From positions 1,463,094 to 1,527,093 of the forward strand of contig NW_015440949.1 of the NCBI RefSeq assembly GCF_000150705.2: a DNA stretch of 64,000 bases, in the 5' to 3' direction. The notes below the pieces were generated by a model. The model did not search any database, had not been told where the DNA came from, and was given only the letters and a program-made list of their open reading frames with translations. Origin of the DNA: Paracoccidioides lutzii Pb01 (lineage: Eukaryota > Ascomycota > Eurotiomycetes > Onygenales > Ajellomycetaceae). Positions within the stretch are counted from its first letter, which is position 1; every line of letters begins with the position of its first letter. The position numbers and the translations under genes are program-made. This document shows, in pieces, positions 12,608-24,321 of this stretch.

Positions 12608-15204
12608 CTACAATACCTCCCCAACAATCTTTGCCGCCTCCTTATACGTGCCCAGAAGCTTCTCACACTTCTCGCGTTCCGCCTTGATCCCGTCGTCCTC
12701 GTATAGGAGTTCGGGAAACAGGTCTTCCTTGTACAGTTCACTAACGAGCCGGTTCTGGACTACTTCTTTGCTGTGGTTGACAAGCAGATGCATGATAGCC
12801 TTGGGCACTTGGTCCGCGATGGTTTCGCGGACGATGTTAAAGTAGGAAGAAATTAGGTTGCGGATTAGCTCCGTTTCGAGAGCTTCGCGGTCTGTGAGTG
12901 CGGGTTCAACGTGATCATTCTGGAGGACAGATTAATTTATTATTATTGGTGTTCTTGAATTTGATTTGAATTCGATGGGTTTCATAGACTTACGGGGAAT
13001 GCGGTATCACCATATTCTGACGGCGCCGGGTATTCGCTATCCTGTGGGTATTGCGACAAAGCGGGGGATTTGACTTCGTTGCGTCGGAAACTTTGACTGA
13101 AACTTGGCTCTGTGGAATGGCTAACATGGCGGGCTTGTCCGGACGTCACTTGTGGCAGCTGTCCTTGATTGGGTGCGGTACCCTCCTTGCCAAAGAAGTA
13201 GTTGAGGAATGAATCTCTTGCGCTTCCAGCTGATTGAGTCCCAAAACCTTGTGAAGAAGACTGAGGTCCATTAACTGTGGCAGCAAGTGCAGAATGGCCG
13301 TTTTCTATAGTGCGACCAACATGGGGAGATCTGCTTCTGTGACTTTTCTGCCCTCGGATGGGTATAGCTTGTACCTTATCCTCCGCATCATGCTCTTCTT
13401 CGCCCTCAGGAGTCGCGGTTCCATTTACGGTCCCCAGTTCTTTCAATCGTCGCCGTTCTCGTTTCCGTCGCTCCTCGGTTAGTGCGGCTTTTCTTTCTTG
13501 TTCTTGTTTGTTCTGAATTACAGACGACATGGCAGCAGCAGCACCAAGAAAGTTAGGGTGATTAGTATTGATATATGCACGCTGGATGGAGATGAGTGAT
13601 TCAACATATGCCGAGCAGGGGCCTAGTCGTTCTCTCAGGAGATCGGAGACGACTTCAATGAGTTTAGCCTGCAGACGAGGAAATCGGGAAAGCTCAGTGG
13701 ATCCACAGGTGTGGCATATTTTGATCAGCTCTTCGTAGACGAGCTCGACACAACGTTGGCTGGGGATTTCAAGGAGCTTTATTTGAGGCTTAACCAATAA
13801 ATCAAAGGCCATTTCCGGGACGAAAAGGCTAGGGCGAGGACCGGTGGAGTTGCGGATAGCTGTTCGGATATCAAGAGCCGAAAGATTATGTGTTGGGTCA
13901 ATAGTCTCCAGAGAGTTCCCAAAGACGGAATTAAAAATATAATAGATTCTAGCACCACCGCACAGCTCCTTCGTAGAAATCTCAGAGGAGGTTCCATCAA
14001 TCGAAGAGATAAACGACGACGCAAATCGGGTCATGAGCTGAAGGATCAAGGAGCCGCGATGTTCCTTGCCGCTGAATTGTTTGTTTCCGTAGCTTGCCAA
14101 TTCCTGTTGGGTTTGACCCATCAAAGTATTTAACCGTGCTTTGATATCTGGCAACCTATCCCGAATATGCGACATCAATGTTGTGTTTAAGCTCTTTGCT
14201 AGGAACTGAGTCCCGCAACGAGTAGCAATATTTCGATATGCCGGATGGTGTCTGAAAAAATCTGCTTCAGCAGCCAAAGCTTCTGACAACGATTTACCCG
14301 ACTGAATATCTTGTTGGGATCGATTGACCACCCCGATAAAACCTAGCTTCAGGGGATACACTCTTCCAGAAAGAATATCCATAGCATTTGTGCCGTGATC
14401 CATCAGGTCTAATTTGGTTAAAATTCCAATAGTTCTTCGGCCCATTGGATCGACGTGGCGGGCGAGTTTCAAGGCCTCAGAGTTCACAATGTCGACATTC
14501 GCAGGAGAGACGGCCAAAACAATGCTATTAGGCTTCGCAATATATTCAGAAATCAAATTGCGCGTCTGCTTTTCGATGTCTGACGGCTGGTCCCCGATGG
14601 GTACTTTGGTCAAACCCGGAAGATCCACGAGAGTTAAATTGAGGACATGTGATGAATAGATCTTGAGGTTTATAGGCTGGCGATTGATTCCTTTGTTATT
14701 CCCAGCTATCCTGGCCGTTTCATTTTCAATTTCTTGTTTGACAAGGGCGAAGTCATCGTATTTCCTTCCAGGTTGATGGTGGAATTCCGCCCATTCCCTT
14801 AATCCACCAGCGCTGGATGGTGTATGGTCAGAAGTGTCATCCCGTTCGCTGGGGACGTTAATGAGCTGAAGAATTAACGGTCGCCTTGTAACAATGCCAC
14901 TCCCCCGCGGCAAAAAATCTCTTCCGACAATGTTCTCAAGCACTGAAGACTTCCCAGAGGATTGTGAACCGACGACTACCTATCAAATTGGAGTTAGAAC
15001 ATGGAAATAATGCCAGCATGGAAAAATAAAATGCTCCCCTGGTATTTGGGTATTTGATGCCATAATATCTTTGGTGGGGGGGGGGAGTCAATATGGGACA
15101 CATACAATCTGCGGCAGGTCCAGGGAATCGTTGCCAATAGTGTTGAATACCAAGTCCTGCAACTTGTTGACAGTGACCAACAGGTCCTCTCCGAGAGAAG
15201 CCAT
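12608..15204 (-). CDS. DNM1: Dynamin-related GTPase of mitochondrial/peroxisomal fission
   Basis: CDS complement(join(12608..12919, 12994..14979, 15106..15204)), 798 aa, the usual length for fungal Dnm1. It self-assembles on mitochondrial and peroxisomal membranes and constricts them on GTP hydrolysis. Motifs: P-loop GSQSSGKSS (37-45), switch/G3 DLPG (about 152-155) with the family's VDLPGLTKVPIGDQP, and G4 TKLD (about 221-224). The middle/stalk domain is followed by a poorly conserved insert (about 530-690) with a basic RRKRERRR cluster and FLNYFFGKEG. The GTPase effector domain (about 700-798) runs from LTDREALETELIRNLI to KIVGEVL. The GED and insert resemble Dnm1 rather than Vps1. The first intron interrupts just before the P-loop, as often in dynamins. 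Adaptor recruitment (Fis1/Mdv1-type) is family knowledge, not visible here. Confidence 0.92.
12920..12993 (-). other. intron 2 of DNM1
   Basis: On the minus strand, GTAAGT donor and CTCCAG acceptor, phase 0. It joins the variable insert to the GED-encoding exon. Confidence 0.85.
14980..15105 (-). other. intron 1 of DNM1
   Basis: On the minus strand, GTATGT donor and TTGATAG acceptor, phase 0. It contains a run of about 13 G on the plus strand. Splicing yields LDLPQI-VVVGSQSSGKSS. Confidence 0.85.
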
Positions 15205-15710
15205 GGTCGAAACTATGTTTACCTGGGATTTATTCCTCAGATTCCCGGTTTGCTGCACTTCCAGAGGTTGCTACTTATATAGCTATGGGCAGGGGGGTTC
15301 CTAAAATGTCAGCTTGGAACAGGTGTGATGGGAAGCCAAAGCAGAGGACCGAATATTTTTTTTAGAGACAAAAGGAATAGATATTGAAAGAGTGGTTTAG
15401 GGCCGCGGTCTCTAAGTTGTCGTGGACCGCAAACACGATTTCTGGAGGTGAAGATGATGTCGCGGGTACAACGATCAAATTCCAGCAGATGGATGTTTAT
15501 CTCGATCAGGTACAGCGGGTCAGGAAAAGGTTCACGTGACACAACCAATCAGGCCGAGGCTCTTGCGCGCCAGTGAACAACCGTTCGCCTCGAGCGGGCC
15601 CCCTCCAATCACGTGATTCCGTGTACCGTGTTATGTGACTAGCTACCTTTTCCCTCCAATACGAGATCAGCGATCCCACAGGTTACGACCCGGCTAGTGT
15701 ACTTTTTGAA
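15205..15710. other. DNM1 promoter side / edge of accessory island
   Basis: This is the upstream region of DNM1, with GC-rich stretches and CACGTG-like sites (TTCACGTGAC at about 15530; ATCACGTGAT at about 15609). No gene is seen. The ordinary composition ends abruptly at about 15710. Confidence 0.5.
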
Positions 15711-16140
15711 TAAGAGATATGCTGTTTTATAAAATAATGTCAGATAAGTTAAATAAGTTAGATATAATAATAATAATTATTATTATTTTTTATTTTTTTA
15801 TTTTTTTATTATTTTGATGGTTATTTACAAGAAATCTTATATTTTTGATGCTTTTAAAATTTTTATTTGATTTATAAAAATAACATCCATTGAGAAATCT
15901 TGAAGAATATTTTATCAAGTTATATAAAAAATTAACAATTGCTTTAATTTTTCATTTTCTTCTTTTTGTTCAAGAATTAATCTTTTATTTTATCTTATTT
16001 TTATATATTCAGATTTTAAAATTAATAAGTGAATTTTTTCTTAATTACTTTATATTTTAAATAAAATACTGAGGTAATTTAAAAAAAAAAAAAAATTAAA
16101 AAAAAAAAAAAATTAAAAAACTTCAGAATTTCTATAGAAG
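15711..16140. repeat. AT-rich low-complexity tract
   Basis: About 430 bp of almost pure A/T with poly-A and TTA-type microsatellites (A-runs at 16080-16120). It resembles the heavily mutated repeat remnants elsewhere in the window. No coding frame is readable. Confidence 0.6.
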
Positions 16141-16199
16141 CTATTAAAGCAAACTTGGATTAATAAAAAGTTTACTTAATGCAATATATATGACAAGAA

Positions 16200-16700
16200 C
16201 CTAGTTGGGGGGCCAGGCCTACCAAGCCCTTGGGGGCTGGAGGCTTGGTCCAAGAGGCTGGCGAGGCTCTACTACCAGCTCAAGATAGGGCATTGCCCCT
16301 GTAGGAGCCTAGCTGCACTGAATAGGTGCCCGGGATTCCCCAAGATGTAGGGGGTGCTCTGGAGATCAAGTAGTAGCTTACCTGCTCTTTTAACTGCAGG
16401 CAGGCAGTGGCGGAGGCAATGGGAGATGCTGTATAACTAGAGCCCTAGACGAGGCCAAGGTCATCAGACCTGTGCGTACGGAGAAGGCTCCTGAGGCCTG
16501 CCTCTTCGCAGAACCAAGAGTCACAAAAGCTCTAGTGAGGTTTATAGAGGTGGTTTGAGCACAAGACAGTCAGAGGCAGGCAGCAGATGAGGCGCAGCAG
16601 AGGGATATTTGAGAGATAGAAGGCTCTGGAGGAGGAGAAGCACAAGAGATGGTGTTAGTAAATAGAGCAATTCATTTCTTAATAAATATGCTCAAATGAA
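16200..16700 (+). pseudogene. fossil ORF of unknown function in a repeat remnant
   Basis: A GC-richer block between AT-rich sequence. From about 16448 one frame reads as plausible protein (DEAKVIRPVRTEKAPEACLF, then EPRVTKALVRFIEVV) to a stop near 16698, broken by two TGA codons at 16549 and 16612 in contexts where Trp would fit (VV-stop-AQDSQ and DI-stop-EIEG). The upstream part, about 16200-16440, is low in readable frame. I do not recognise the family; a transposable-element-associated protein is likely from its setting. Confidence 0.4.
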
Positions 16701-17012
16701 AGCGATTATGAGAAGGAGAAAAGAATCTGTGTATGGCCCATGAGCTCTTCTCAAAACTATATTCCTATTATTGAAATTTAAAAAAAAGTAAAAATTTCAG
16801 AGCTGAAAATCACGGATTGCAAATATATATATAATATTGGTTTATTGACCGATCGGACGGCAAGTTCGGCGCTGTTCACGGCCCGCCCTTTTGCTCTTAA
16901 CTTGCCAACCTTTTCTGCCACGCGGGTCCGAGTAACTAACTGACATGCATGCACCCACCCAATCACTATTTTGAGTGAGCCCACATCACCCAAACATCCT
17001 CAGCAAGACCGA

Positions 17013-17220
17013 ACAATCGCAATCACCCTGACGTCCAGAATGTGGGCTCCTACCATCGTTCTTGGCCGACTGATGAGGTTGGCCTGCAAGCCATTCTGTG
17101 ATCACCCTTCAAGGGGGTCGACTCACCAAACTTCTCCGGAATAATCGCAATCACGCCTGGGTCCAAAATATGCGCCCTTACCCATTCTCGGCTGGAGAAT
17201 GGCTCAGAAGCCATCCTCTG
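17013..17220. repeat. imperfect tandem direct repeat
   Basis: Two diverged copies of about 80-88 bp, at roughly 17013-17100 and 17142-17220. Both start AATCGCAATCAC and share the order GTCCA-AA-ATG, then CTCGG/CTTGG and AAGCCAT-CT-TG. They lie about 200-400 bp upstream of the DUF3435 pseudogene start. Confidence 0.55.
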
Positions 17221-17423
17221 CCTCTCCTGAGGAGAGGCGGCCTAGTATCAATCAGTTATTCCTTCATTTTGGCTCTGCCTTACGCGCAATTTCTGTTTCT
17301 GTGCTTGTCTTTCTTGCTTGATATTCTTGTCAAATCCACTCTATTTCTAGTGTTTCCTGCCTTTCTGCCTGCGCCATTGAAGACCTTGATCGTTGAAGCA
17401 GCCTCGGAGAAACCTACGCTGCA

Positions 17424-18933
17424 ATGAGCGTTATTGTGCAGGTTTCAGATATAGCCTCTGATTCTGATGATACCACTGGGAGCAATGTGTTCGTTGATAG
17501 CGACTCTGACGGTTGCCTGGATGACTCTGACCTTGGCACCGATGATGAAGCAGAGCAGTCATTGCGAACCCACAAGCAACCTCCGCCTCCGCCGGAGCAG
17601 TACCTCCAGGCGGAGGCAGACGTTGATGTTTCACGTCTCCGGCAGCGCCGCTATTAGCTGGGACAGGACAACCATAAAAGGAATTGATCGTGCTTGTGAT
17701 TATTGGGAACGGTTAGTTTTTCAGGCAGGTTCTAGTGTGTCCCGCTGACATTGGCTTAGATACTGTGCCTATATCAAGCGAGATATATCATACACCTTTG
17801 AAGCTCTCTCGGCTCCGTCGCTGAAAGGATTTCTCAGCTGGGCCTGTGACCAGCGCTATGGAAAGATGGTCAAAGGATACCAGGTATTGGGACTGTTAGC
17901 TCCCTAGAAACACTTTGGAAGCAGTATTTCCAAGTGTACATGGCCGACACCGGTCATCCCATTGATGATTTAGTCATCGCGCAGGCTCAAGATGTGATCG
18001 CCTTAGTTGCTGACGAGAAGAAACTAAGTTGGGAGAAACGTCCAAAGGGGACCATGTATGTTGACGACCTTGCTGAGTTCGCACGCGTGATGTTGGCTAC
18101 TACTGACATGCTATTCCTTATTGGATGGCTGCTGATCCAGCCGATCTTGTTCTGTCATCTTGCTGGGATAACGGGAAACCGGCCGGCAGCTCTGCTGGAA
18201 CTCCGCTACCGACATCTTCAGTTAACCCTCATTCGCAATCCCCTTGGAGGCACTCCACGACTGACCACTGAATCACTACTGAATTTACTAAGGGGCACGT
18301 TGGAATGAAAAACCAGTATGAAGGCTCTTCTGTTGCAGGAACACATTTCGACTTCGGGATATCATCTTTGATCCCACACTCATTTTTAGCCCTTATATTT
18401 TCCTTCTTGGTATGCTATTTCACATCAAGGCCTTTAAATATTTGCTAATTACTGGTGCTGAGACACTCTATGACTTGGGAGTTCTTGAGGGCCTAAATCA
18501 TCAGAAGGTGCCTCTCCGGAACGACCTCGATGACAAGTTTGTTTTTGGTCAAGCGGTACGCGAAGCCGATGCTGTCCATCTGTTCCATGAATTAAGCTCA
18601 GCCCCTCATCAGTCAGGTAGAGGATGAAAGAGGGTGGAGATTACTGGGTTTGAAGTTATTACAAAACCGTATGTCTTCCGTGACGATGCAGCCAAAGGCA
18701 CTCAGTGAAAGCCATTGCGCAATCATTCTCAAGTCTACACTGGAATCACTCTTCAGTCCTTCACAAATGAAGTTCTCAAAAATGAAGTTCCAGACGGAAA
18801 ATATTCAGTAGACATAGATGAAACTTTACACCGGATTCAACTCCCGTTGAAGGAGGCTATAGCCTTTGTGGCAGGCCACAAACCCACGTTCGCACAAAAT
18901 CCACAGGGCTATAAAGGCTTAGAAGCAAATTAA
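17424..18933 (+). pseudogene. DUF3435 (Starship captain-type tyrosine recombinase; 'FluG domain' family) pseudogene
   Basis: The start ATG at 17424 opens a 77-codon exon with an acidic Ser/Asp N-terminus ending DVSRLRQRRY. A frameshift follows near 17655, after which the next frame reads DYWER, a GTTAGT...CTTAG intron (about 17712-17759), then YCAYIKRDISYTFEALSAP. Further matches to the family: SLETLWKQYF-VYMADTGHPIDD (17905-17965), the ITGNRPAALLELRYR core (18170-18215), IIFDPTLIFSPYIFLLGMLF (18360-18420), the DDKFVFGQ segment and GFEVITKPYVFRDDAAKG (about 18648-18700), the counterpart of the catalytic PYxxRYGA region. Stops and frame changes (about 18308, 18627, 18706) make it non-functional, and the conserved RYG is altered to RDD. 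Captains cut and insert giant Starship elements; DUF3435 genes also occur outside Starships. Confidence 0.75.
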
Positions 18934-19239
18934 GTGTTCAACTCAAGAGATATAAACTTTCTGGAAAACCTACTGAATTGAAAAGTGAGATTGGTATACT
19001 ATTGACCTTGTTGCACCCGCTCCTTGTTATACAGAGCTGTTAAGTCAATACCACCCTTGGAACATCGTTCTTAGCTGTATACTTATCAACATTGGAGAGA
19101 AGTGAGACGTTGAGAAACAGAGTAGATGCTCTGGACCCACGGCAATAATTCATTTTCAGAATGCCATTATTCGACGAATCGACGACCAGAAACCTGTGGT
19201 TGAAGGAAATGACGAAACGTTCGCGCTGAAGTACACAAT

Positions 19240-19863
19240 TTGGTGACTTCAAAGTCCCAGCGGGATGCACTGTCATTATTACGGAGCGATTCCCTCTTTT
19301 GGCAACCATTAAGTAAGGATGTGAGAGTGATCATCGCCGTTGGGATGCTTTGGCATGAAATAAGACGCGCTATTAGATGGGTTCAGGACTGTGACGGACC
19401 TCCGACTTTGGATAACACAATACAGAACAATCTCGAACCAGGCCAACAATATCTTGATGATTTACGCGGATCATTGATATACTAATCAAGAACATTGGAC
19501 GAGCTTGAGCATCTACTTGCACAGCAGGAACAAGATTGCGGAGTAGCAGGGCCTTCAAAGCCAACGTATTGGTCTAGAGCAGTAGCTGCACTTCGTTGGG
19601 CATCAGCAGGCTTTATAGCCGGCACTATCTTTCACCTCATCCAGGAAAAGCCTTCACTCTACCTTCGTACAACCGTCCGCAGAGAGATTCCAATAGATGA
19701 AGACGCAGGATCTAATCAAAATTCAACTACAGGTGACAACTGCTGCCCTTCGGGTGTTGCGAAGCTCATGATGAACGCCTGCCTTAAGAGTTGGATGGAA
19801 AAGAGATACTGGCATCGGTGGTATATATGTCTGAGAAGTGAATTAATTTTCTCAAGTCTGTAA
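19240..19863 (+). pseudogene. unrecognised coding-like remnant downstream of DUF3435
   Basis: Two adjacent frames, about 19240-19485 (contains DVRVIIAVGMLWHEIRRAIR) and about 19495-19863 (contains LEHLLAQQEQDCGVAG and AVAALRWASAGFIAGTIFHL), read like segments of one protein split by a frame change. The second has a hydrophobic patch that could be membrane or core helix. I do not recognise the family and no intact start-to-stop gene can be drawn. Confidence 0.35.
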
Positions 19864-20247
19864 GACGTGAACTCAGGCACCACATGAGAGCAGTTCACGA
19901 TTTGGAGAGCCGCAACATATCGATCTTATATTTGCAAAAAAAAAAGTTGCCCAGGATGCTCTCTAAGAGCTCGAAATCTATTCAAGATAGGCTGATAAAG
20001 GTAGGCACGAGTTTAGTATTAGCAAGGAGGTAATGGGGTGACTAACTGGTTAACAATCCATCAACTTGGAGCTGTCCGGATTTGCTTTCTTTCTCTTTTC
20101 TCTTTTCTATTTTCTCTTCTCTTGTCTTTGACTAAGGGTCCGTCAGACTTCTTTGTTTCAATAAAACGGTCACGCCCAGTGGCCTTGGAACAGATTAGAT
20201 ACACTGAGCAAGCCATTTGGAGCGATCTGTATATAAACAAAGGCAGC

Positions 20248-21304
20248 TTATTTAACGCCAAACCATTCATCCTCTAACAGAGCTCGTAGGCCTATCTCTT
20301 GGATCTAGTTTCATGATCTTGAGGATTAAATCCCTGTTCTCTCTTGACACCTCTTTAGCTGAAATTCGCGCGAAGGGTTTCTGCTTTTCCGGTGGCAGAG
20401 ATTGATGAATGTACGACAGGATGTTCAATGCCTGCCTGCACACCTGCAATTTATTGGTAGGAAACGGGAACGGGCCAAAGAATTGACACTGGTGTATAGG
20501 AATTTTGAGTTCATAGTCTTCGTATCCAAATGGAACGTCGGGTTTAAAGATGCAAAAGTTATCGCCGTACATCAAAAGTCAAAAGCTACGAGGTGAATGA
20601 ATGCATTAGTTCAATTCTCACTGCACGAGATATCGAATAATCTTCCGCTGACCAAAGAGCCAGAAGACCATATATCAGTCAGTGTACCGCATCCTATCTG
20701 CAGATGGGCTTCAGGGCTGCGCCATATAGGCGCTCCGATTACATCATCGTCCTTTGCATATACAGAATCAGCCGCACAGTGCTTCACAAATCTGCCAACT
20801 GAACGTCGCTGAAGCGAATATCTCCCGCCTGGTAGTTAAATGAGGACACTGTCAGGCTTAACGTCTGACGAAAATCTAGAGTTAGATACTGTGCACATTA
20901 CATGTGCAAAAACGTAAGAACGGGTTAATGATTTTAAATACCTGTGTGTACAAAACCGTCGGCATGCAGTACCTTGAGTGCTTTAAGGATTCTTTTGGCA
21001 ATGTATTTGACTTCGTGCGTGGTAGGAGGTGATCATCCAAACGCCGTAGAACAATGGCTGGAGGGTCTGATGGTTCGATGATCTCATCAAGATTTTCAGC
21101 CGGAATTGTCGCACGCCTTTGGTAACTTCAGGTTGCTCGTTTTGGCTCCTTGCCTCGTTCAGCAACTTTGCTGACATGAAGTTCTCAAGAATCACAGTGT
21201 CAGAAGCATGAGAAGTTATTGAAGCTGAGATGAATGTGAGAACAGAAGAGATGATTGCTGCAGTCTCAGATATCATCGATGATTCAATAACAGTCTCATA
21301 GTTT
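20248..21304 (-). pseudogene. protein kinase pseudogene (fungal SRPK-like group)
   Basis: Read on the minus strand, pieces in kinase order: a segment ENLDEIIEPSDPPAIVLRRL then DDHLL (about 21110-21030), a helix HEVKYIAKRILKALKVLHAD followed by GFVHTG, the position of the HxD catalytic loop (about 21020-20940), an FSDVQLAD-type DFG-equivalent (about 20820-20790), DDDVIGAPIWRSPEAHLQI (APE-loop equivalent, about 20755-20700), DIWSSGSL-like sequence, then GDNFCIFKPDVPFGYEDYEL and a C-lobe end KIMKLDPRDRPT with LLEDEWF in the next frame to a TAA at 20248-20250. Stops and frame changes between blocks show decay. The catalytic Asp region is not intact. The blocks match a kinase family common in filamentous ascomycetes, often in accessory DNA. 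Confidence 0.65.
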
Positions 21305-22752
21305 GTCATCTCCTCTAATCGGATTTTTTTTTTTTTTTTCCTGCAGCAGATGCAGCCGCTGCTTCATATTATTTGCATCTAGAAGACACTGCTTCAATAT
21401 TAATATCTCACTCTCTCTATCTGACAAACTGAGTAATACACTCACTGTTTAGAATCAGGAGGGAGTACATTACGTTGCAAGCCATACTCCCTCCTGAAAC
21501 TCTTTGGTAATGGTGTAACTAGCTGCCACTTTTCCCTTTAGGAAGTCCGAGGCGGAACAGCCCGGCCATGTTGTGTCTAGGCCAGATGTCGAGTATGTGA
21601 TGGGGCCGTTCAGTCGAAGATATCTGCTAATTGTTTGGTTCAAATGGAGCAAAACGCCCTGCACGCGATCAGGAGAGACGCAACCGCGATTGTTCCAAGG
21701 TTTATGGTAAATCGGCTAGTTAACCAGTAACTAACCAACTGACTAGTGTGTTTGTATCCGAGGATGTCCAAATCAGTTGTCGAAACGGTGCTCCTCCAGC
21801 CCCGCGCCGCTCTCTGGGGTAACCATTTGCCTCGAGCCAAAAGGCTTGGGGCTTTGTCGGGTCTTTTCACCTCTCTTGATCCTAACTGCTATCAACATGC
21901 GGGATGCTGATTCCTAACGATAGCACCAGCCCAATGGGCTTGTACGCAGTGAGTTTGCTGCCAGCTTTTAGCCAACCCAATCGCCCTTTGCCTCTGCTGC
22001 TCCCTCCCACTGCTCTCTGATGGTGTCCAATGAGTCTCCGTCGTGTTCTCGCCTGGCGCTTCTGGCCCATGACTTCTCGAGTTTCAAAGCTTCTAATTTG
22101 TGATAACACTAAATCTTTCAGCGACTCTGAGTGTGTATGCCGGTGCTAATGGGCGACACGCCGAACATCTTTAGAGTCATTGACTTTGCCTTTCATTCCC
22201 CCAGGGGGGGGCGTCAGAGGAGTTTGAAGGCCGCGATCCCTGAGTTCCCAATGCCGGAAATATCATCCATTCCTTTGTTTATGTCTCTTTATTGCTCAGA
22301 CTATATATTTTCCGATGTCTCTTGAGCAAGCACCCATAATGATATGTCTTACAATAGAATCCTTTCCAAGAAAGTGGTTGACTCATTCACGAGAAATGGG
22401 ATGCAAATTGCGATCTCGGTGGCTGCGAGGATAACCCATTGGATGCGGCCCGAGAGTGCTGTTGATGCAGCAGCAATCCCATTTACTGCTACTGTCAAAG
22501 ACTTTACAGAAACCTAACCAGAAGGCGCAGGGGATGTTTGTGCAAGGTTGTTAGAATGTTCTGTTGTGCTCTCGAGGCTAATGTAAATGTAGGGGGAGCA
22601 AGCATGACAGCGCTGATCCAAGGGATCATTTCACCGGTGTATGCAAAGGGCGAGGTCAAAAGCGTCCATTTCCCCACCAAGAAGTAAGCTCTGTGCGTGT
22701 ACATCCCGCTTCTCATAACCATAAACTGATTTTGTGCTGACTGCTGCTAGAG
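21305..22752. other. accessory sequence without recognisable gene
   Basis: Mixed composition, with a run of about 17 T at 21327. Short ORFs on both strands lack family features. It is probably debris of the same accessory island. Confidence 0.4.
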
Positions 22753-22943
22753 ATTCTTGAGCAAATTGTCCTTTTTCAATATCGCCCGGGAGAAATGGTT
22801 AAGAGTCCTAGCTGAAATGGTATGAAGACTTGTTGGATAGCTTCCTGAGGTTTCAATTACTTGCATCCAAAGCATACGATCCCAGGTACACAGAGCTACA
22901 GTTGGTAGAAGTGGACAATCTTGAAAATGATTTCAGCCTATGA
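22753..22943 (+). pseudogene. coding-like fragment, unknown
   Basis: A first piece (22753-22814) reads ILEQIVLFQYRPGEMVKSPS to a stop. After a frame change, 22815-22943 reads KWYEDLLDSFLRFQLLASKA followed by YDPRYTELQLVEVDN to TGA. Both look like real protein sequence from the 3' end of one gene. Family not recognised. Confidence 0.35.
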
Positions 22944-24321
22944 GAGTCCTTCTGTGAGGGTTGTTATTATTATTATTACAAGCATAGAAGTGAGCGAAGC
23001 AAGCGAATCGTTCTTGAGAGGGCTCGCTACAGCCTGATATATCACCTATCATGTGACAAATAAGGTGAGTATCAGGTCACTGACAACACCACAATAGAGT
23101 GGGATGGTTGGATGGTTCATATTTTGGGAGGCCTAGCTAGCTATCTAATATACGCCATATCACGTGCGGCGAGGAGGCCGCCCGGGCAACCATACGCCCA
23201 ACAAATAGTACACTTGGATATGAACATACAGTATTATTTTTTAGTCATATATATTTAACTGCAATGAAGAGAAGAGAAATGAAGTACTGCAGCGGCTCCT
23301 CCTAGCTAGCTATTTTTTTTATAGATATAGATTAGCATATAAAAAAGTTTGTACTTATAAACTCATACATCTATCTACATTGCCCGTATCTCTTTTCTCC
23401 TACAGGTCAAGATAGTGTTTTTATGTCAACATGCGAGAACAGTTTTAGCGTCGATTAGAGTTTGCCTCTGAAATTACCCGTCAGTCTAAATACTGCCAAG
23501 ATATATCAATTGCCGTAGATGAAAATTCAATTTCTATTATATATTTAGTTAAAAATCTAATTATAAGTAAGTTATATAAATATAGTTAACTAAGTTAACT
23601 AACTAGTTAACGTTATTATTAGTTCACTATATGAAAGTAACTAGTTCAGTATTTTATTACTAATAATATAATTTACATCTATGTAAAAGAGAAATTCAGC
23701 TACTGTGAGCTCAATATTCCTGTTACTAAAACAGAGTAGTGAGTCTGAAGGTAGCAGGGTAAAATATGCATTTTTTTAAAGTAAAACCACATGCATTAAA
23801 TAACCACACTTTTGAGTGAACACATCAGAATCAGCTTGAGAGAGCAATTTTAGACATCCTGGCAGCTGCTCACATGCTTGAAAATTGCTCAGTTTGGCTC
23901 TAATGGCTAAACGAAGCCTTCCTTCATAATTGGAAGCTTTGATCTTTGATTTGGTGGGCACATTGAACTATTTCGTCGGTTCAGGTGGTCATCAATTCAT
24001 TGTCACTTACGTCAACCTGGGGCTATGACATCATATAACTCTCTCATCGGGAATCGTCTAAATACAGCTTCAGGTTTCAACAATGAACCTTGCAAATGGT
24101 CTGATTATCAAGTTTAAACCTTTGGCGTAGAGTAATGTCCTACTGTATAAACAATTTAAATCAGTTTTCCCGAGGACTCTTGATGAGGCTGGAATTACTA
24201 ACATCAACAGCTACATATATCCACTCTCTACACTACAAATTTCTCGGGTCGTATTCGCACCTCACTTACACTCTTTTGATTATATATCTTGCCAATATTA
24301 TCTAGATTAAAGTCTTGCAGC
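22944..24321. other. intergenic / AT-rich accessory boundary
   Basis: No gene is seen. It includes an ATT microsatellite (about 22965) and AT-rich stretches at 23220-23370 and 23520-23690. The block 23453-23560 has a short coding-like frame (EFASEITRQSKYCQD) too small to identify. The last 300 bp are the promoter of the PEBP gene. Confidence 0.5.

Noticed and set aside
16080..16120. Poly-A runs as a LINE/SINE 3' tail
   Set aside because: They lie within a generally A/T-only tract and no upstream LINE coding or target duplication is visible.
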